The position numbers and the translations under genes were made by a program. This document shows, piece after piece, positions 51,969-61,369 of a stretch of 64,000 nucleotides of DNA. The notes under the pieces were generated by a model. The model had not been told where the DNA came from. It saw nothing but the letters and a program-made list of their open reading frames with translations, and ran no database searches. The stretch's first letter is position 1, and each line of letters starts with the position of its first letter. The DNA is taken from assembly GCA_034180415.1 (NCBI GenBank), contig JAXFOK010000005.1, positions 62,001-126,000 of the forward strand, written 5' to 3'. This DNA comes from CAKMMH01 sp927798255 (GTDB lineage Bacteria; Bdellovibrionota_C; UBA2361; CAKMMH01).

Positions 51969-53645
51969 ATGTCTTATGTTAATTCTTTTTTTATAATTGC
52001 TCGTTTAAGGTGGCATGTGAATAGAAAAATTGTAAGATTTTCATATATTATTTTTAGCTTAATAGTAATTTTTGCTCCAGTTGTCCTAGAAAATTTACAA
52101 TCTATATTTAATTTTAATTTTGACACTAAACTTATAGGTTTTACAATAAAAAATAATAAGCCTCAAAGATTATCTTATAATGATTTTAAATCTGGTAAAT
52201 TTCAAACAAACTATTCTTCTTGGTATAATGATAACTTACCGCTTAGAGGTCATTTAGTAAAATGCTATAATACGATACGTTTTAAGCTTTTTCATCTTGC
52301 AAATTTATGTAGGTTAATAGGTAATGATAATTTTGTTTACGAACCTGCTTATCTAAATGCTCATTTTGTTTTAAGTGAAAAATATGATTTTTCAATAAAG
52401 AAGAATAAAATGGGTATGCAAGAGTTTGTTAATGATTTAGTAACTCTTCAAGAAAAATTAGATAATATGGGTAAAACATTATATATATTTATTCCACCAA
52501 GCAAAGTACATTTTTATCCTCAAAGTGTACCGAATAAATTTTATAATATGAAAGATGAGCATGCCATAAGTCCCTTAACCATGTTTAAAAATTTAGTGGA
52601 TAAAACAAACCTTAATGTTAGAATTGCCACATATGATATGCAAGATAATTATAAGTATCCTTCCTTTTACTCTACTGGAATTCATTGGTCAAGGACTTAT
52701 GAACAAATTGCTACTGATAAAATGTTAGAAGATATTAATAATATTTCAGGTAGACATTATAGGAGGTTAGTATTTGGTAAAGTTAAAAAAAACAAAAAGG
52801 GCTTTTGGCGTGATAAAGATGTTTATAATGCATTAAATATTTATGATAACAAAAAAAATGAAAAATATTATGAATTTAAATTAAAAAGGGAAAAACCACA
52901 AGAATATGACAAGATGAGGTTTTTAATAAATGGTGATAGCTTTTCAGAAGGTTTAATTCATGATATTTTACAAATTTATCCTGATGAAAAATTTATAGTG
53001 AGAGTAAATAGAGATGTTTCTGTAACTGATGGTTATAACAATCGAATATTGCTAAATCATGATTTTAATAATGCTGATTTTGGAAAGTATTTGAATGAAT
53101 CTGATGTCGTAATTATAGAAATGATAGAACCTGAAATTTTATATTATTCACATGGATTTGTTAAACATTTATTACGTATTATAGATAATGATAGTGAGGT
53201 TCAGCATGGTCGCAATAAAGATAATAAAAATACGAAATTAATATTTGATGATAATATTGACTATGAAAATAGTATTGGGTTGTATAATAAATATAGAAGA
53301 GGTATTTGGACTAATAAATATGCTTCAATTAATATGACTAATAAATATATAGGGAAGAAAGGTTTTAAGATTGACTTTAAAATTCCTCATCAAATTATTG
53401 AAAAACATAAAACGCAGAATGTTGTTATGTATATTAATCAAGAAAAAGTATACGAAAAAGAATTTAGTAAATCTGGTTTTTACACTTTTCAAATGTCGCC
53501 AAAAGATATAAATATTACAAAAGATGATACGTATGAAGTCGTACTTGAACTAAGTCATATTTTTATTCCGAAAAACTTTAATAAAAAAAGTAATGATAGC
53601 AGAAAACTTGGTGTTCTTATTAAATATATTGGTGAGGTGAGGTAA
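51969..53645 (+). CDS. AlgJ/AlgX-like O-acetyltransferase component
   Basis: A 558-residue protein with one N-terminal membrane anchor (FSYIIFSLIVIFAPVVL, 24-40) and a periplasmic SGNH-like domain of the AlgX/AlgJ family. NDNLPLRGHLVKCYNTIRF (88-106) is the usual family entry. IHW-S (238-241) gives the catalytic histidine and NGDSFSEG (321-328) the serine. The aspartate normally two residues before the histidine (D-x-HW) is replaced by glycine (STGIHW). The last 110 residues form an extra beta-rich domain. It transfers acetyl groups brought by the adjacent AlgI-like protein onto an exported polysaccharide; the two genes are two bases apart. Confidence 0.75.
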   Translation: MSYVNSFFIIARLRWHVNRKIVRFSYIIFSLIVIFAPVVLENLQSIFNFNFDTKLIGFTIKNNKPQRLSYNDFKSGKFQTNYSSWYNDNLPLRGHLVKCYNTIRFKLFHLANLCRLIGNDNFVYEPAYLNAHFVLSEKYDFSIKKNKMGMQEFVNDLVTLQEKLDNMGKTLYIFIPPSKVHFYPQSVPNKFYNMKDEHAISPLTMFKNLVDKTNLNVRIATYDMQDNYKYPSFYSTGIHWSRTYEQIATDKMLEDINNISGRHYRRLVFGKVKKNKKGFWRDKDVYNALNIYDNKKNEKYYEFKLKREKPQEYDKMRFLINGDSFSEGLIHDILQIYPDEKFIVRVNRDVSVTDGYNNRILLNHDFNNADFGKYLNESDVVIIEMIEPEILYYSHGFVKHLLRIIDNDSEVQHGRNKDNKNTKLIFDDNIDYENSIGLYNKYRRGIWTNKYASINMTNKYIGKKGFKIDFKIPHQIIEKHKTQNVVMYINQEKVYEKEFSKSGFYTFQMSPKDINITKDDTYEVVLELSHIFIPKNFNKKSNDSRKLGVLIKYIGEVR

Positions 53646-53647
53646 AA

Positions 53648-55030
53648 ATGGTTTTTTCATCTACAATATTTTTATTTATATTTTTGCCTGTATGCTTATT
53701 TTTTAATTTTATTGTTGATAAAAAATTTAAAAATTTAGTACTACTAATTTTTTCATTAATATTTTATGCCTGGGGAGAGCCTAAAAATGTTATATTAATG
53801 CTTTTTTCGATTTTATTTAATTATTTTTTTGGAATTCTTGTTGAAAAAGACAATAAGTATATTAAAAAATCATCTTTAATTCTTGCGTGTGTTTATAATT
53901 TAGGTGTTCTTTTTGTTTTTAAATATTTAAATTTTTCAATAGATACCTTTAATGAACTTTTTAACCAGAATATTGAAATTGCAAAAATTGCGCTTCCAAT
54001 TGGTATTTCATTTTATACATTTCAAAATTTATCTTATGTAATAGATGTTTATAGAGGAAATGTAAAAGCGCAAAGAAAATTTTTGGATCTTGCACTTTAT
54101 GTTTCGCTTTTTCCTCAATTAATTGCCGGCCCCATAGTTAGATATATTAATATTCAAAAGCAGATTATAAATAGGGTGTCATCTATTAAAAGAGTAAGGG
54201 AGGGACTCGTTAGATTTCAAGTTGGATTTATAAAGAAAGTTTTAATTGCTGATGTTTTGTCTGGTCTAGTTGATATTGCATTTAGAGGAGAATATCCATC
54301 AATATACACAAATTGGATTGGTGCCATAGCGTATGCACTTCAAATATATTTTGATTTTAGTGGTTATTCAGATATGGCAATAGGAATTGGTAGAATTTTA
54401 GGATTCAAATTCTTAGAAAACTTTAATTATCCTTATATTTCAAGGTCAATACAGGAGTTTTGGAGAAGGTGGCATATTTCACTTAGTTCATGGTTTAAGG
54501 ATTATGTGTATATCCCTCTTGGTGGAAGTAGAGAAGGAAATTTTAAAACATATAGAAATATATTTATAGTTTTTCTTTTATGTGGTACGTGGCATGGAGC
54601 TAGCTTTAATTTTATCTTTTGGGGCGTTTATTATGCGTTATTTTTGATGTTTGAACGCGCTATAGGAAAGAGCCTCCTTGAGAAGCTCCCCTTAATTTTC
54701 AGACATTTTTACGCAATATTAGTTGTGCTTGTTGGTTGGGTGTTTTTTAGAGCAGACACAATGATTGATGCAGTAAAATATTTAAAAGGTATGGTTACAT
54801 TTCAAGGAAAGGATTTAGCTAATTTTAATTTTATCATGAATGGGGAATATTATCTTTTTTTAATAGTTGGAATTTTATGTTCAATGCCTCATACAAAAAT
54901 TAAAAACTTTTTTAAGAAAACAATCTTTAGAATATGTATATCTGACTTTTTAACACTTTTAATCTTTTTGGTAGCAATTAGCTATATGGTTGGAAAAGGA
55001 CATAGCCCGTTTTTATATTTTAGATTTTAA
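53648..55030 (+). CDS. AlgI-like MBOAT O-acetyltransferase
   Basis: A 460-residue membrane-bound O-acyltransferase that moves acetyl groups across the inner membrane for polysaccharide acetylation. About ten membrane helices. MVFSSTIFLFIFLPVCLFF is the standard AlgI start; IYFDFSGYSDMAIGIGRILG, EFWRRWHISLSSWFKDYVYI (H276) and LCGTWHGASFNFIFWG (H316, the MBOAT catalytic histidine) are all kept. The ribosome binding site GAGGTGAGG lies inside the end of the AlgJ-like gene, so the two are translationally linked. It resembles the alginate acetylation pair, but no alginate genes are present here. Confidence 0.92.
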   Translation: MVFSSTIFLFIFLPVCLFFNFIVDKKFKNLVLLIFSLIFYAWGEPKNVILMLFSILFNYFFGILVEKDNKYIKKSSLILACVYNLGVLFVFKYLNFSIDTFNELFNQNIEIAKIALPIGISFYTFQNLSYVIDVYRGNVKAQRKFLDLALYVSLFPQLIAGPIVRYINIQKQIINRVSSIKRVREGLVRFQVGFIKKVLIADVLSGLVDIAFRGEYPSIYTNWIGAIAYALQIYFDFSGYSDMAIGIGRILGFKFLENFNYPYISRSIQEFWRRWHISLSSWFKDYVYIPLGGSREGNFKTYRNIFIVFLLCGTWHGASFNFIFWGVYYALFLMFERAIGKSLLEKLPLIFRHFYAILVVLVGWVFFRADTMIDAVKYLKGMVTFQGKDLANFNFIMNGEYYLFLIVGILCSMPHTKIKNFFKKTIFRICISDFLTLLIFLVAISYMVGKGHSPFLYFRF

Positions 55031-55072
55031 TTTTTTGGTACTGCAGTATTTATATAATTTAAGAGGATAATT

Positions 55073-56896
55073 TTAGTTTTTTAACTTTTTTATCGCTTCC
55101 TCTAATTTATTATTAGCTTCTTCTAATTTTAAAAAGCTTTCTTCAATCTGGCTTTCAAGATATGCACAATCGCTTTCAAGAGTTTTTACTTTATCTGTAT
55201 ATTCTTGTGTGTAAAGTAGTAATAGTTCTTCTTTTATAGCTTTTAGCTTATCTTCTTTTTGAGTAATTTCATTTTCAATCTTTTCTACTTCTTTTCTAAG
55301 TGGCCTTAGAAGCTGATTTCTTTTTGTAAGCTCATCTGCTCTCTGTTTTCTAGCTTCTTTTTTGCTATTTTGAGAAACTTCTTTTTGAGTTTCATTTTCA
55401 ATGAATTCATCTTCCCAGCCAATTTTTTCTAAGAATTCATCATAATTACCATCAAAAAACAAAATTCCATCTCTTTGAAAGATAATAAGCTTATTTACAA
55501 GCTTTCTTAAAATGTTTTCACTATGAGTTACTATAAGAACTGCTCCATTAAACTTACTTGTTGCCTCAATTAAAGCGTCTGTTGAAGACAAATCAAGATG
55601 GTTTGTAGGTTCATCTAAAAGTAAAATATTGCTAGGCTTTACTAAGATTTTTCCAAGAAGCACGCGGCTTTTTTCTCCACCAGATAGCACAGAAACTTGT
55701 TTTAGAGCGTCGTCTCCCTGAAACATCATAAGACCGCATATGCTTCTAACGTTTGTTCTTGGCATTAGAGGATCTACCGACCATATTTCTTCTTCAACCG
55801 TTAGCTTTGGATCTAATCTTTCAATATTTGTTTGTCCAAAATAACTAATTTTTGCAAGTGGAGGAGTTGAGATAGTACCTGTAAAAGGAGTAAGCTCTCC
55901 AAGAAGAAGTCTTAAAAGGGTAGTTTTTCCTTTACCATTTTTACCAATTATTCCAATTCTATCATTTTTCTTTAATATAAAACTTAAATCTTTAATAAGA
56001 ATATTATCATTATTATAACCAAATGATAAATTAGAAGCGCTCATCGCCGTTTTCCCTTGTAGGGGTTCTTCTTTAAATTTAAAATCAAGAGTTTTTATTT
56101 TTTGAAGCTCATCTAAACGTTCAATTTTTTCAATCATTTTTATTCTTGATTGCGCAGCCTTTGCTTTTGTAGCTTTTGCACCAAGCTTATCGACAAATCT
56201 TTGCATGTGTGCAATTTTTGATTCCTGATTTATCCTTGTTTTTTCGTAAAGCTCCTCTTGCTCTCTTATAACTTTTTCGTAATCTTCAATTTTTCCTTTA
56301 ATTTTAAGGATTTTTTTTCTGTGAATACCAAGTGTGTGATTTACTATACTATTTACAAACCCTCTATCGTGGCTAATTAATAAAAGTTCATTCTTCCAAT
56401 TTCTTAAGAATTTTGTAAGCCATCTAATAGATACAATATCTAGGTAGTTACTAGGTTCGTCAAGTAAAAGAAGATTGGGATTTGTAAGAAGAAGTTTTGC
56501 AAGTTCAAGCCTCACTTGAAAACCACCTGAAAGTTTATAAGGACTTAAAGATAAACTTTCATCAGTAAAACCAAGACCAGAAAGCATAGCTTTTGCTAGA
56601 TATGTCTTATCAGTCCCATCTTCATCTTTGGGAATTGAGCTAAGAGCTTCATTAAGGATGGTGTCTTTTGTAAGATTTATATGCTGAGTTAAATAACCAA
56701 TTTTATAATCTTTAGGAATACGAATATTTCCTGAGTCTATACTTTCAAGTCCTGCAAGAATTTTAAATAGGGTACTTTTCCCAGAGCCATTTAATCCCAC
56801 GAGACCAATTTTGTCTTTTTCATTAATAAAAAAGTTTACTTCATCAAATAAACATCTTGTGCCGAAATATTTTGAAACATTATTTAGTTCTATCAT
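55073..56896 (-). CDS. ABC-F family ATPase (Uup-like)
   Basis: A 607-residue soluble protein with two ABC cassettes and no membrane helices. Cassette 1: GLVGLNGSGKST (31-42), LSGGFQVRLELAKLL, LLLLDEPSNYLD. Cassette 2: GIIGKNGKGKTTLL, LSGGEKSRVLLGKIL, ILLLDEPTNHLD. Between them lies the charged ABC-F linker (QESKIAHMQRFVDKLGAKAT). The last 110 residues are a coiled coil (LRPLRKEVEKIENEITQKED), as in Uup. ABC-F proteins act on ribosomes or, for Uup, on DNA and ribosome biogenesis. No sign of antibiotic-resistance specialisation was seen. It is a stand-alone gene convergent with algI. Confidence 0.93.
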   Translation of the reverse strand: MIELNNVSKYFGTRCLFDEVNFFINEKDKIGLVGLNGSGKSTLFKILAGLESIDSGNIRIPKDYKIGYLTQHINLTKDTILNEALSSIPKDEDGTDKTYLAKAMLSGLGFTDESLSLSPYKLSGGFQVRLELAKLLLTNPNLLLLDEPSNYLDIVSIRWLTKFLRNWKNELLLISHDRGFVNSIVNHTLGIHRKKILKIKGKIEDYEKVIREQEELYEKTRINQESKIAHMQRFVDKLGAKATKAKAAQSRIKMIEKIERLDELQKIKTLDFKFKEEPLQGKTAMSASNLSFGYNNDNILIKDLSFILKKNDRIGIIGKNGKGKTTLLRLLLGELTPFTGTISTPPLAKISYFGQTNIERLDPKLTVEEEIWSVDPLMPRTNVRSICGLMMFQGDDALKQVSVLSGGEKSRVLLGKILVKPSNILLLDEPTNHLDLSSTDALIEATSKFNGAVLIVTHSENILRKLVNKLIIFQRDGILFFDGNYDEFLEKIGWEDEFIENETQKEVSQNSKKEARKQRADELTKRNQLLRPLRKEVEKIENEITQKEDKLKAIKEELLLLYTQEYTDKVKTLESDCAYLESQIEESFLKLEEANNKLEEAIKKLKN

Positions 56897-57020
56897 AGAT
56901 TAAAATCTTTAATGAGGGTTATACATATAATAATATATAATAGCAAAGCAAAGCTATAAGTATAAAGGCGTAACTTTGTAGTACACTTAAAAATAGTATT
57001 AATAAATGTTAACTAGATTT

Positions 57021-57974
57021 TTAATATTCAACTACATCTTTAACCTCATTTAAGTACCAATTAATCATAGTATTAAGCCCTTCTTCAAGTGATACGTGTG
57101 GATTATATCCTAAAACTTCTCTTGCTTTATTAACATTAGCATGAGTTGTAAGTTGGTCTCCAGGGCGTTTAGGTAGCATTTTTACTTTTAACTTTCTTTT
57201 AAAAATTTTTTCTGCTACTTCTATGCAGCGTTTTGTCGTGTTTTGCTCTTCTGTTCCAATATTAAAAATCTCGCCTTCTGCTTTTTCCCATTTTTTAAGG
57301 GGAAGTATTAGCCCTTGAGTTATGTCTTCAATGTTTGAAAAACTTCTTTTATGTTCTAGACTTCCTTCAAATAGAGGAAACTCAGTATCGTTTGCTAACG
57401 CTTTAATTAGTTTCGGGCAAAGTTTATCAGGCCTTTCTCTTTTTCCAAATACTGAAAAAAGTCTACAAGAACAAGCAGGGAATTTGTTATTTCTATGTTC
57501 CGACATTACAAGGTGTTCTGCTGCAAGTTTAGTAACTCCGTAAGGTGAAACTGGTAGTGGAATCTCAGTTTCTGGGCTTGTAGCAAAAAATCCATAAACA
57601 GAAGAAGTCGCTATATTTATAAAAGCTTTTAAAGAATTAAGCTTTTTTACTTGCTCAAGTAAATTTTTAGTAGCGTAAATATTATTATTTACATAATTTT
57701 CAAAAGGTGTCTTTGCGTCATTTCCAGGTTGCGCAGCAAGATGATATACAACATCTACGCCATCTAATGCATTACTTAAGCTATCTTTACATAAGTTAAG
57801 CTCATAAACCTTTATGTCTTGTTTTTCTAAAATATTTGCAGTATGTCTTTTAAATATAGGGCTATAATAATCTTCAAAGGAATCAATTCCGACAACTTCA
57901 TATCCATAATTATTTAATTTTTCTGCAAGGTTTGAGCCAACAAATCCAGCGATGCCTGTAATACAAATTTTCAT
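57021..57974 (-). CDS. NAD-dependent nucleotide-sugar epimerase
   Basis: A 317-residue short-chain epimerase/dehydratase of the GalE/UDP-glucuronate 4-epimerase group. NAD-binding GITGFVG-type loop: ICITGIAGFVGSNLAEKL at the start. YHLAAQPG, then ATSSVYGF with the catalytic serine, then SPYGVTKLAAEHL with the YxxxK pair. Sugar-binding CRLFSVFGKRERPDKL and FNIGTEEQNTT follow. It is likely to make a UDP-sugar for surface glycans, fitting the glycan genes elsewhere in the window, but it stands alone here. The substrate is not fixed by the sequence. Confidence 0.85.
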   Translation of the reverse strand: MKICITGIAGFVGSNLAEKLNNYGYEVVGIDSFEDYYSPIFKRHTANILEKQDIKVYELNLCKDSLSNALDGVDVVYHLAAQPGNDAKTPFENYVNNNIYATKNLLEQVKKLNSLKAFINIATSSVYGFFATSPETEIPLPVSPYGVTKLAAEHLVMSEHRNNKFPACSCRLFSVFGKRERPDKLCPKLIKALANDTEFPLFEGSLEHKRSFSNIEDITQGLILPLKKWEKAEGEIFNIGTEEQNTTKRCIEVAEKIFKRKLKVKMLPKRPGDQLTTHANVNKAREVLGYNPHVSLEEGLNTMINWYLNEVKDVVEY

Positions 57975-58054
57975 AAATATAATATCCTTAAATATAAATA
58001 TATATTTGTGTATTATATCTTAAAAAATGCAATACTTAAAGACTTTAAAAGGTG

Positions 58055-58618
58055 TTAGCATCCATAAACAACTAACCCAGTTAGTGCTGATATTAATATA
58101 AGATAAATAGGAGACATCCTGGTTTTAAATAGCTTTTTTGATAAAAAGTTAATGGAAAGTAAAAATATTGTTATAAAGAGTGATGTCGTGTTAATACTAT
58201 TTTCTTTATGAAAATTAGTTATATTTTCTAGCATCATGCTAGCGCCAACTGCCAAAATAATTCCGATCATGCAAGGCTTTAAAGCTTCTAATAGCATGTT
58301 TACAAATTTATTTTTAATATTTTTTTTAAAAAAAGAAGCTATTAATAAAATTATAAAGAAACAAGGGGTAATAACAGCACTTGTCGAAACTAGAGCTCCT
58401 AACATTCCACCTTTGGTGCTTCCTATGTATGTAGCAAGATTTATGATAATTGGACCAGGGGTACTTTCACTTACTGCTATAATATAAGTAAGCATTTCTT
58501 CTGTAAGCCAATTATTTTTTAAAACTACATCTCTAATTAATGGAATTGCAGCATATGCTCCACCAAAAGCAAATATCCCAACCTTTAAAAACCCTAAAAA
58601 TAGTGATAAGTAAATCAT
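58055..58618 (-). CDS. chromate transporter, second half-size subunit
   Basis: A 187-residue CHR-family half transporter with about five or six helices. LGFLKVGIFAFGGAYAAIPL at the N-terminus, then AVSESTPGPIIINLATYIGS, the family motif. It overlaps the other half gene by four bases (58615-58618), so they are translated together and should form a heterodimer. CHR proteins export chromate or related oxyanions; in many genomes the true substrate is unknown. Confidence 0.88.
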   Translation of the reverse strand: MIYLSLFLGFLKVGIFAFGGAYAAIPLIRDVVLKNNWLTEEMLTYIIAVSESTPGPIIINLATYIGSTKGGMLGALVSTSAVITPCFFIILLIASFFKKNIKNKFVNMLLEALKPCMIGIILAVGASMMLENITNFHKENSINTTSLFITIFLLSINFLSKKLFKTRMSPIYLILISALTGLVVYGC

Positions 58619-59205
58619 GACTTTTTACTTCCCTTGGGCTTAGAATAGTTTAAGTTAAAATTTTTTGTCAAATAAATAAGCATTGCGCATATTGCAACAA
58701 ATATAATAATAGTTATTGAAGAAATTTTTGATGAAAAAATATTAGCGTAGAGCATAAGAAGAAATGAAAATAAGAAAATAAGCTTAATTAATGTTTTAGT
58801 ACTTAAATTTTTGTACATATTTAGTCCTGCATCAAAAATCATGACACTAACTCCAATTTTTATGCCTTTAAATGCATTTGCGATAAATGATATTTCTAAG
58901 AAATTATCAAAATACAAAGATATAAAATAGATAATTAAAAATGATGGTAAAATTAAACCAAGAGTAGCTATAAAGCTTCCGATAATACCTTTTTGTAAAA
59001 AACCAACATAAGTGGCAGTATTAACTGAAATAGGACCAGGAGTGGATTCTGCAATTACAATTATGTCTAGCATTTCATCTTTAGAAATCCACTTTTGTTT
59101 TTGAACACAGGCGTTTTCTATAACAGAAATCATGGCGTATCCACCACCAAAGGTGAAAAGTCCGACTTTGAGAAATGTTATAAAGAGCTTTAGTAAGATA
59201 GACAT
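58615..59205 (-). CDS. chromate transporter, first half-size subunit
   Basis: A 196-residue CHR-family half transporter, upstream in the minus-strand pair. ITFLKVGLFTFGGGYAMISV and IAESTPGPISVNTATYVGFL match its partner and the family. Two half-size genes with inverted topologies replacing a single long ChrA is a common arrangement. Its stop overlaps the start of the second gene by four bases. Confidence 0.88.
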   Translation of the reverse strand: MSILLKLFITFLKVGLFTFGGGYAMISVIENACVQKQKWISKDEMLDIIVIAESTPGPISVNTATYVGFLQKGIIGSFIATLGLILPSFLIIYFISLYFDNFLEISFIANAFKGIKIGVSVMIFDAGLNMYKNLSTKTLIKLIFLFSFLLMLYANIFSSKISSITIIIFVAICAMLIYLTKNFNLNYSKPKGSKKS

Positions 59206-59281
59206 ATTGATTATTAGATAACTTTTTTGAATAATAAGTTTCTAATAAATAAATTATTTATAATTAATATGTTAGAGAATG

Positions 59282-61129
59282 TTAGTTGCTATATTTTTTA
59301 AATTGTTCTTTAAATTCTTGATATTGTTCTTGTATGAATTTATATAAATCAGTATATTTTGGAACTTTTTTCCCCTCGTATTTGCAAGAAATATTTTGAA
59401 AACATCTAACATAGTTTTCTTTATCAGTATTTTTGCATTCATTAATTATTTCTTTTATCGTTTCAAATTCTTTTTCACTTGGAATACCTTGTCTATTAAA
59501 CATTCCACTTATAGAACTAAATAACTTAAATATTTCTTTGTTATCTTTAATATGAAGTTCATTTTCTGAATACTCTATAAATTTATTTAAAAAATCTTTA
59601 GCTTTATTTAAATCTTTAGCACCTTTTTTTGCTAACATACTAGTAAATGAGCTAAAGATATTTAAATAATTATCACTGTCTATGCTTTGACATTCTTTAA
59701 TTATTCCTTTAATTTCTTCAAATTCATCACTACTTGGAATACCTTGATCAGCAAACATTCCACTTATAGAACTAAATAACTTAAATATTTCTTTGTTATC
59801 TTTAATATGAAGTTTATTTTCTGAATACTCTATAAATTTATTTAAAAAATCTTTAGCTTTATTTAAATCTTTAGCACCTTTTCCACCTAACATGCTAGTA
59901 AATGATCTAAAAATATTTAAGTAATTATCACTATCTATGCTTTGACATTCTTTAATTATTCCTTTAATTTCTTCAAATTCATCACTACTTGGAATACCTT
60001 GAGCAGCAAACATTCCACTTATAGAGCTAAATAACTTAAATGTTTCTTTGTTGTCTTTAATATGAAGTTCATTTTCTGAATACTCTATAAATTTATTTAA
60101 AAAATCTTTAGCTTTATTTAAATCTTTAGCACCTTTTCCACTTAACATGCTAGTAAATGAGCTAAAAATATTTAAGTAATTATCACTATCTAATTCTTTA
60201 CAAGCTAGGATTATTTCTTTTATAGTTTTAAATTCACTTTGAGTAGGGATACCTTCTCCATGATACATTCCACTTATTGATTTTAATATTTCAACTGATA
60301 ACTCTTTATTCCCTAATTCTTTTTCTGAAAAATTAGATAACTTTTGTAAAAATTCATTAAATTTTGTCATATCTGGTATTTCGCAAGAGGCACTATACAT
60401 CGATGATAAATTCTCTCTATATTTAGAACTTGCATATACTGATAAATCTTCAAAATCTGTCATTAATAAATTTTGAAAAAATCTTTTCATTTTATGATAC
60501 TGAGTCATATTTGAAATAGCAGTAATAACTCGTATATCATGATTTTTTTCATTATCTATAAGTTCTTTAATTCTTAATGTAAGTTCAATTTCTAGAACTC
60601 TTAAAAATTTTTTATTATTTTCATTAATTTCAAATTCATTTTCTATTAATCCATCTTTTGTATATATTGGTTTAATATCATAGACTTTATACATTTCACA
60701 AATTTGTGCTTTTAAATTTTGATATCCTATTTTTATTTCACCTATTGAATTTTCCATATCCTCAAAAAAGTTATCAACAAATTTTTTTGCACATAGAAAT
60801 AATTTTTCAAGAGACTCAATTTTGTCTTCTTTAGCTTCTTTATGCTTAACTTTTGTATTACCTACATGATAATTTTTATAAAAATATAGAATTCGGTCAG
60901 TAGGGAAGCTTTTAATTTCTCCAAATGTTGATATTTTTTCATCTTGTCTTAATCTTTCACATCTTTTTTTAATATCTTCTATTTGTTCTTCCGTTAGCCT
61001 TCTCGTTTCTTTATCTACCTCTAAACTAGATGCTACATATTTTAAATATAATTTAGGTAATATCCCCGTGCACTTTGCATCATGCTGATAAAGTTCATTA
61101 CTATTACTTATTAAAATTTGCTCTGCCAT
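59282..61129 (-). CDS. protein with 85-residue tandem helical repeats
   Basis: A 615-residue soluble protein without signal peptide or membrane helix. After a charged N-terminal region, residues 282-585 consist of an 85-residue unit repeated 3.5 times (starts at 282, 367, 452, 537). Each unit is made of two similar helical halves: FSSISGMFAAQGIPSSDEFE and then FRSFTSMLGGKGAKDLNKAK. A diverged half unit is visible at 240-281 (LSSMYSASCEIPDMTKFNEF). The pattern suggests an alpha-solenoid scaffold for protein binding. Units 2 and 3 are nearly identical in DNA (59522-60031). Family and role are unknown; an interaction with host or other cells is only a guess. Confidence 0.7.
   Translation of the reverse strand: MAEQILISNSNELYQHDAKCTGILPKLYLKYVASSLEVDKETRRLTEEQIEDIKKRCERLRQDEKISTFGEIKSFPTDRILYFYKNYHVGNTKVKHKEAKEDKIESLEKLFLCAKKFVDNFFEDMENSIGEIKIGYQNLKAQICEMYKVYDIKPIYTKDGLIENEFEINENNKKFLRVLEIELTLRIKELIDNEKNHDIRVITAISNMTQYHKMKRFFQNLLMTDFEDLSVYASSKYRENLSSMYSASCEIPDMTKFNEFLQKLSNFSEKELGNKELSVEILKSISGMYHGEGIPTQSEFKTIKEIILACKELDSDNYLNIFSSFTSMLSGKGAKDLNKAKDFLNKFIEYSENELHIKDNKETFKLFSSISGMFAAQGIPSSDEFEEIKGIIKECQSIDSDNYLNIFRSFTSMLGGKGAKDLNKAKDFLNKFIEYSENKLHIKDNKEIFKLFSSISGMFADQGIPSSDEFEEIKGIIKECQSIDSDNYLNIFSSFTSMLAKKGAKDLNKAKDFLNKFIEYSENELHIKDNKEIFKLFSSISGMFNRQGIPSEKEFETIKEIINECKNTDKENYVRCFQNISCKYEGKKVPKYTDLYKFIQEQYQEFKEQFKKYSN
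59522..60031 (-). repeat. 255-base tandem repeat inside the solenoid gene
   Basis: Two neighbouring 255-base units (59777-60031 and 59522-59776) encode the second and third protein repeats and differ at only a few positions. The units on either side are more diverged. In-frame length changes by slipped pairing or recombination are expected here. Confidence 0.85.
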
Positions 61130-61369
61130 ATTCTGATTACTTTTGTATATTAATTAATTATATATTTAGGATAATTATTATGAATTTTTAAATAATAATA
61201 AAACGCTTAGATATACTCACATAAATATTACTGTTATGCAAAAATAATTTTAGAATATTATTTCTTTTAATTTTTTACCTATGTTGGTCTTTTTTAGTGT
61301 TAATCTTTTTTAGCGATATTCTAGATAGATGTTTTTATAATATATTGAAGTTATTATAAAAGTTTTCTT
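61130..61369. other. spacer upstream of the solenoid gene
   Basis: 240 AT-rich bases between two minus-strand genes. No frame, repeat or clear terminator was found; it presumably carries the promoter of the repeat-protein gene. Confidence 0.4.

Noticed and set aside
59522..60031. CRISPR-like array
   Set aside because: The repeated units are 255 bases, in frame, and encode protein repeats; there are no short repeats with unique spacers, and no cas genes.
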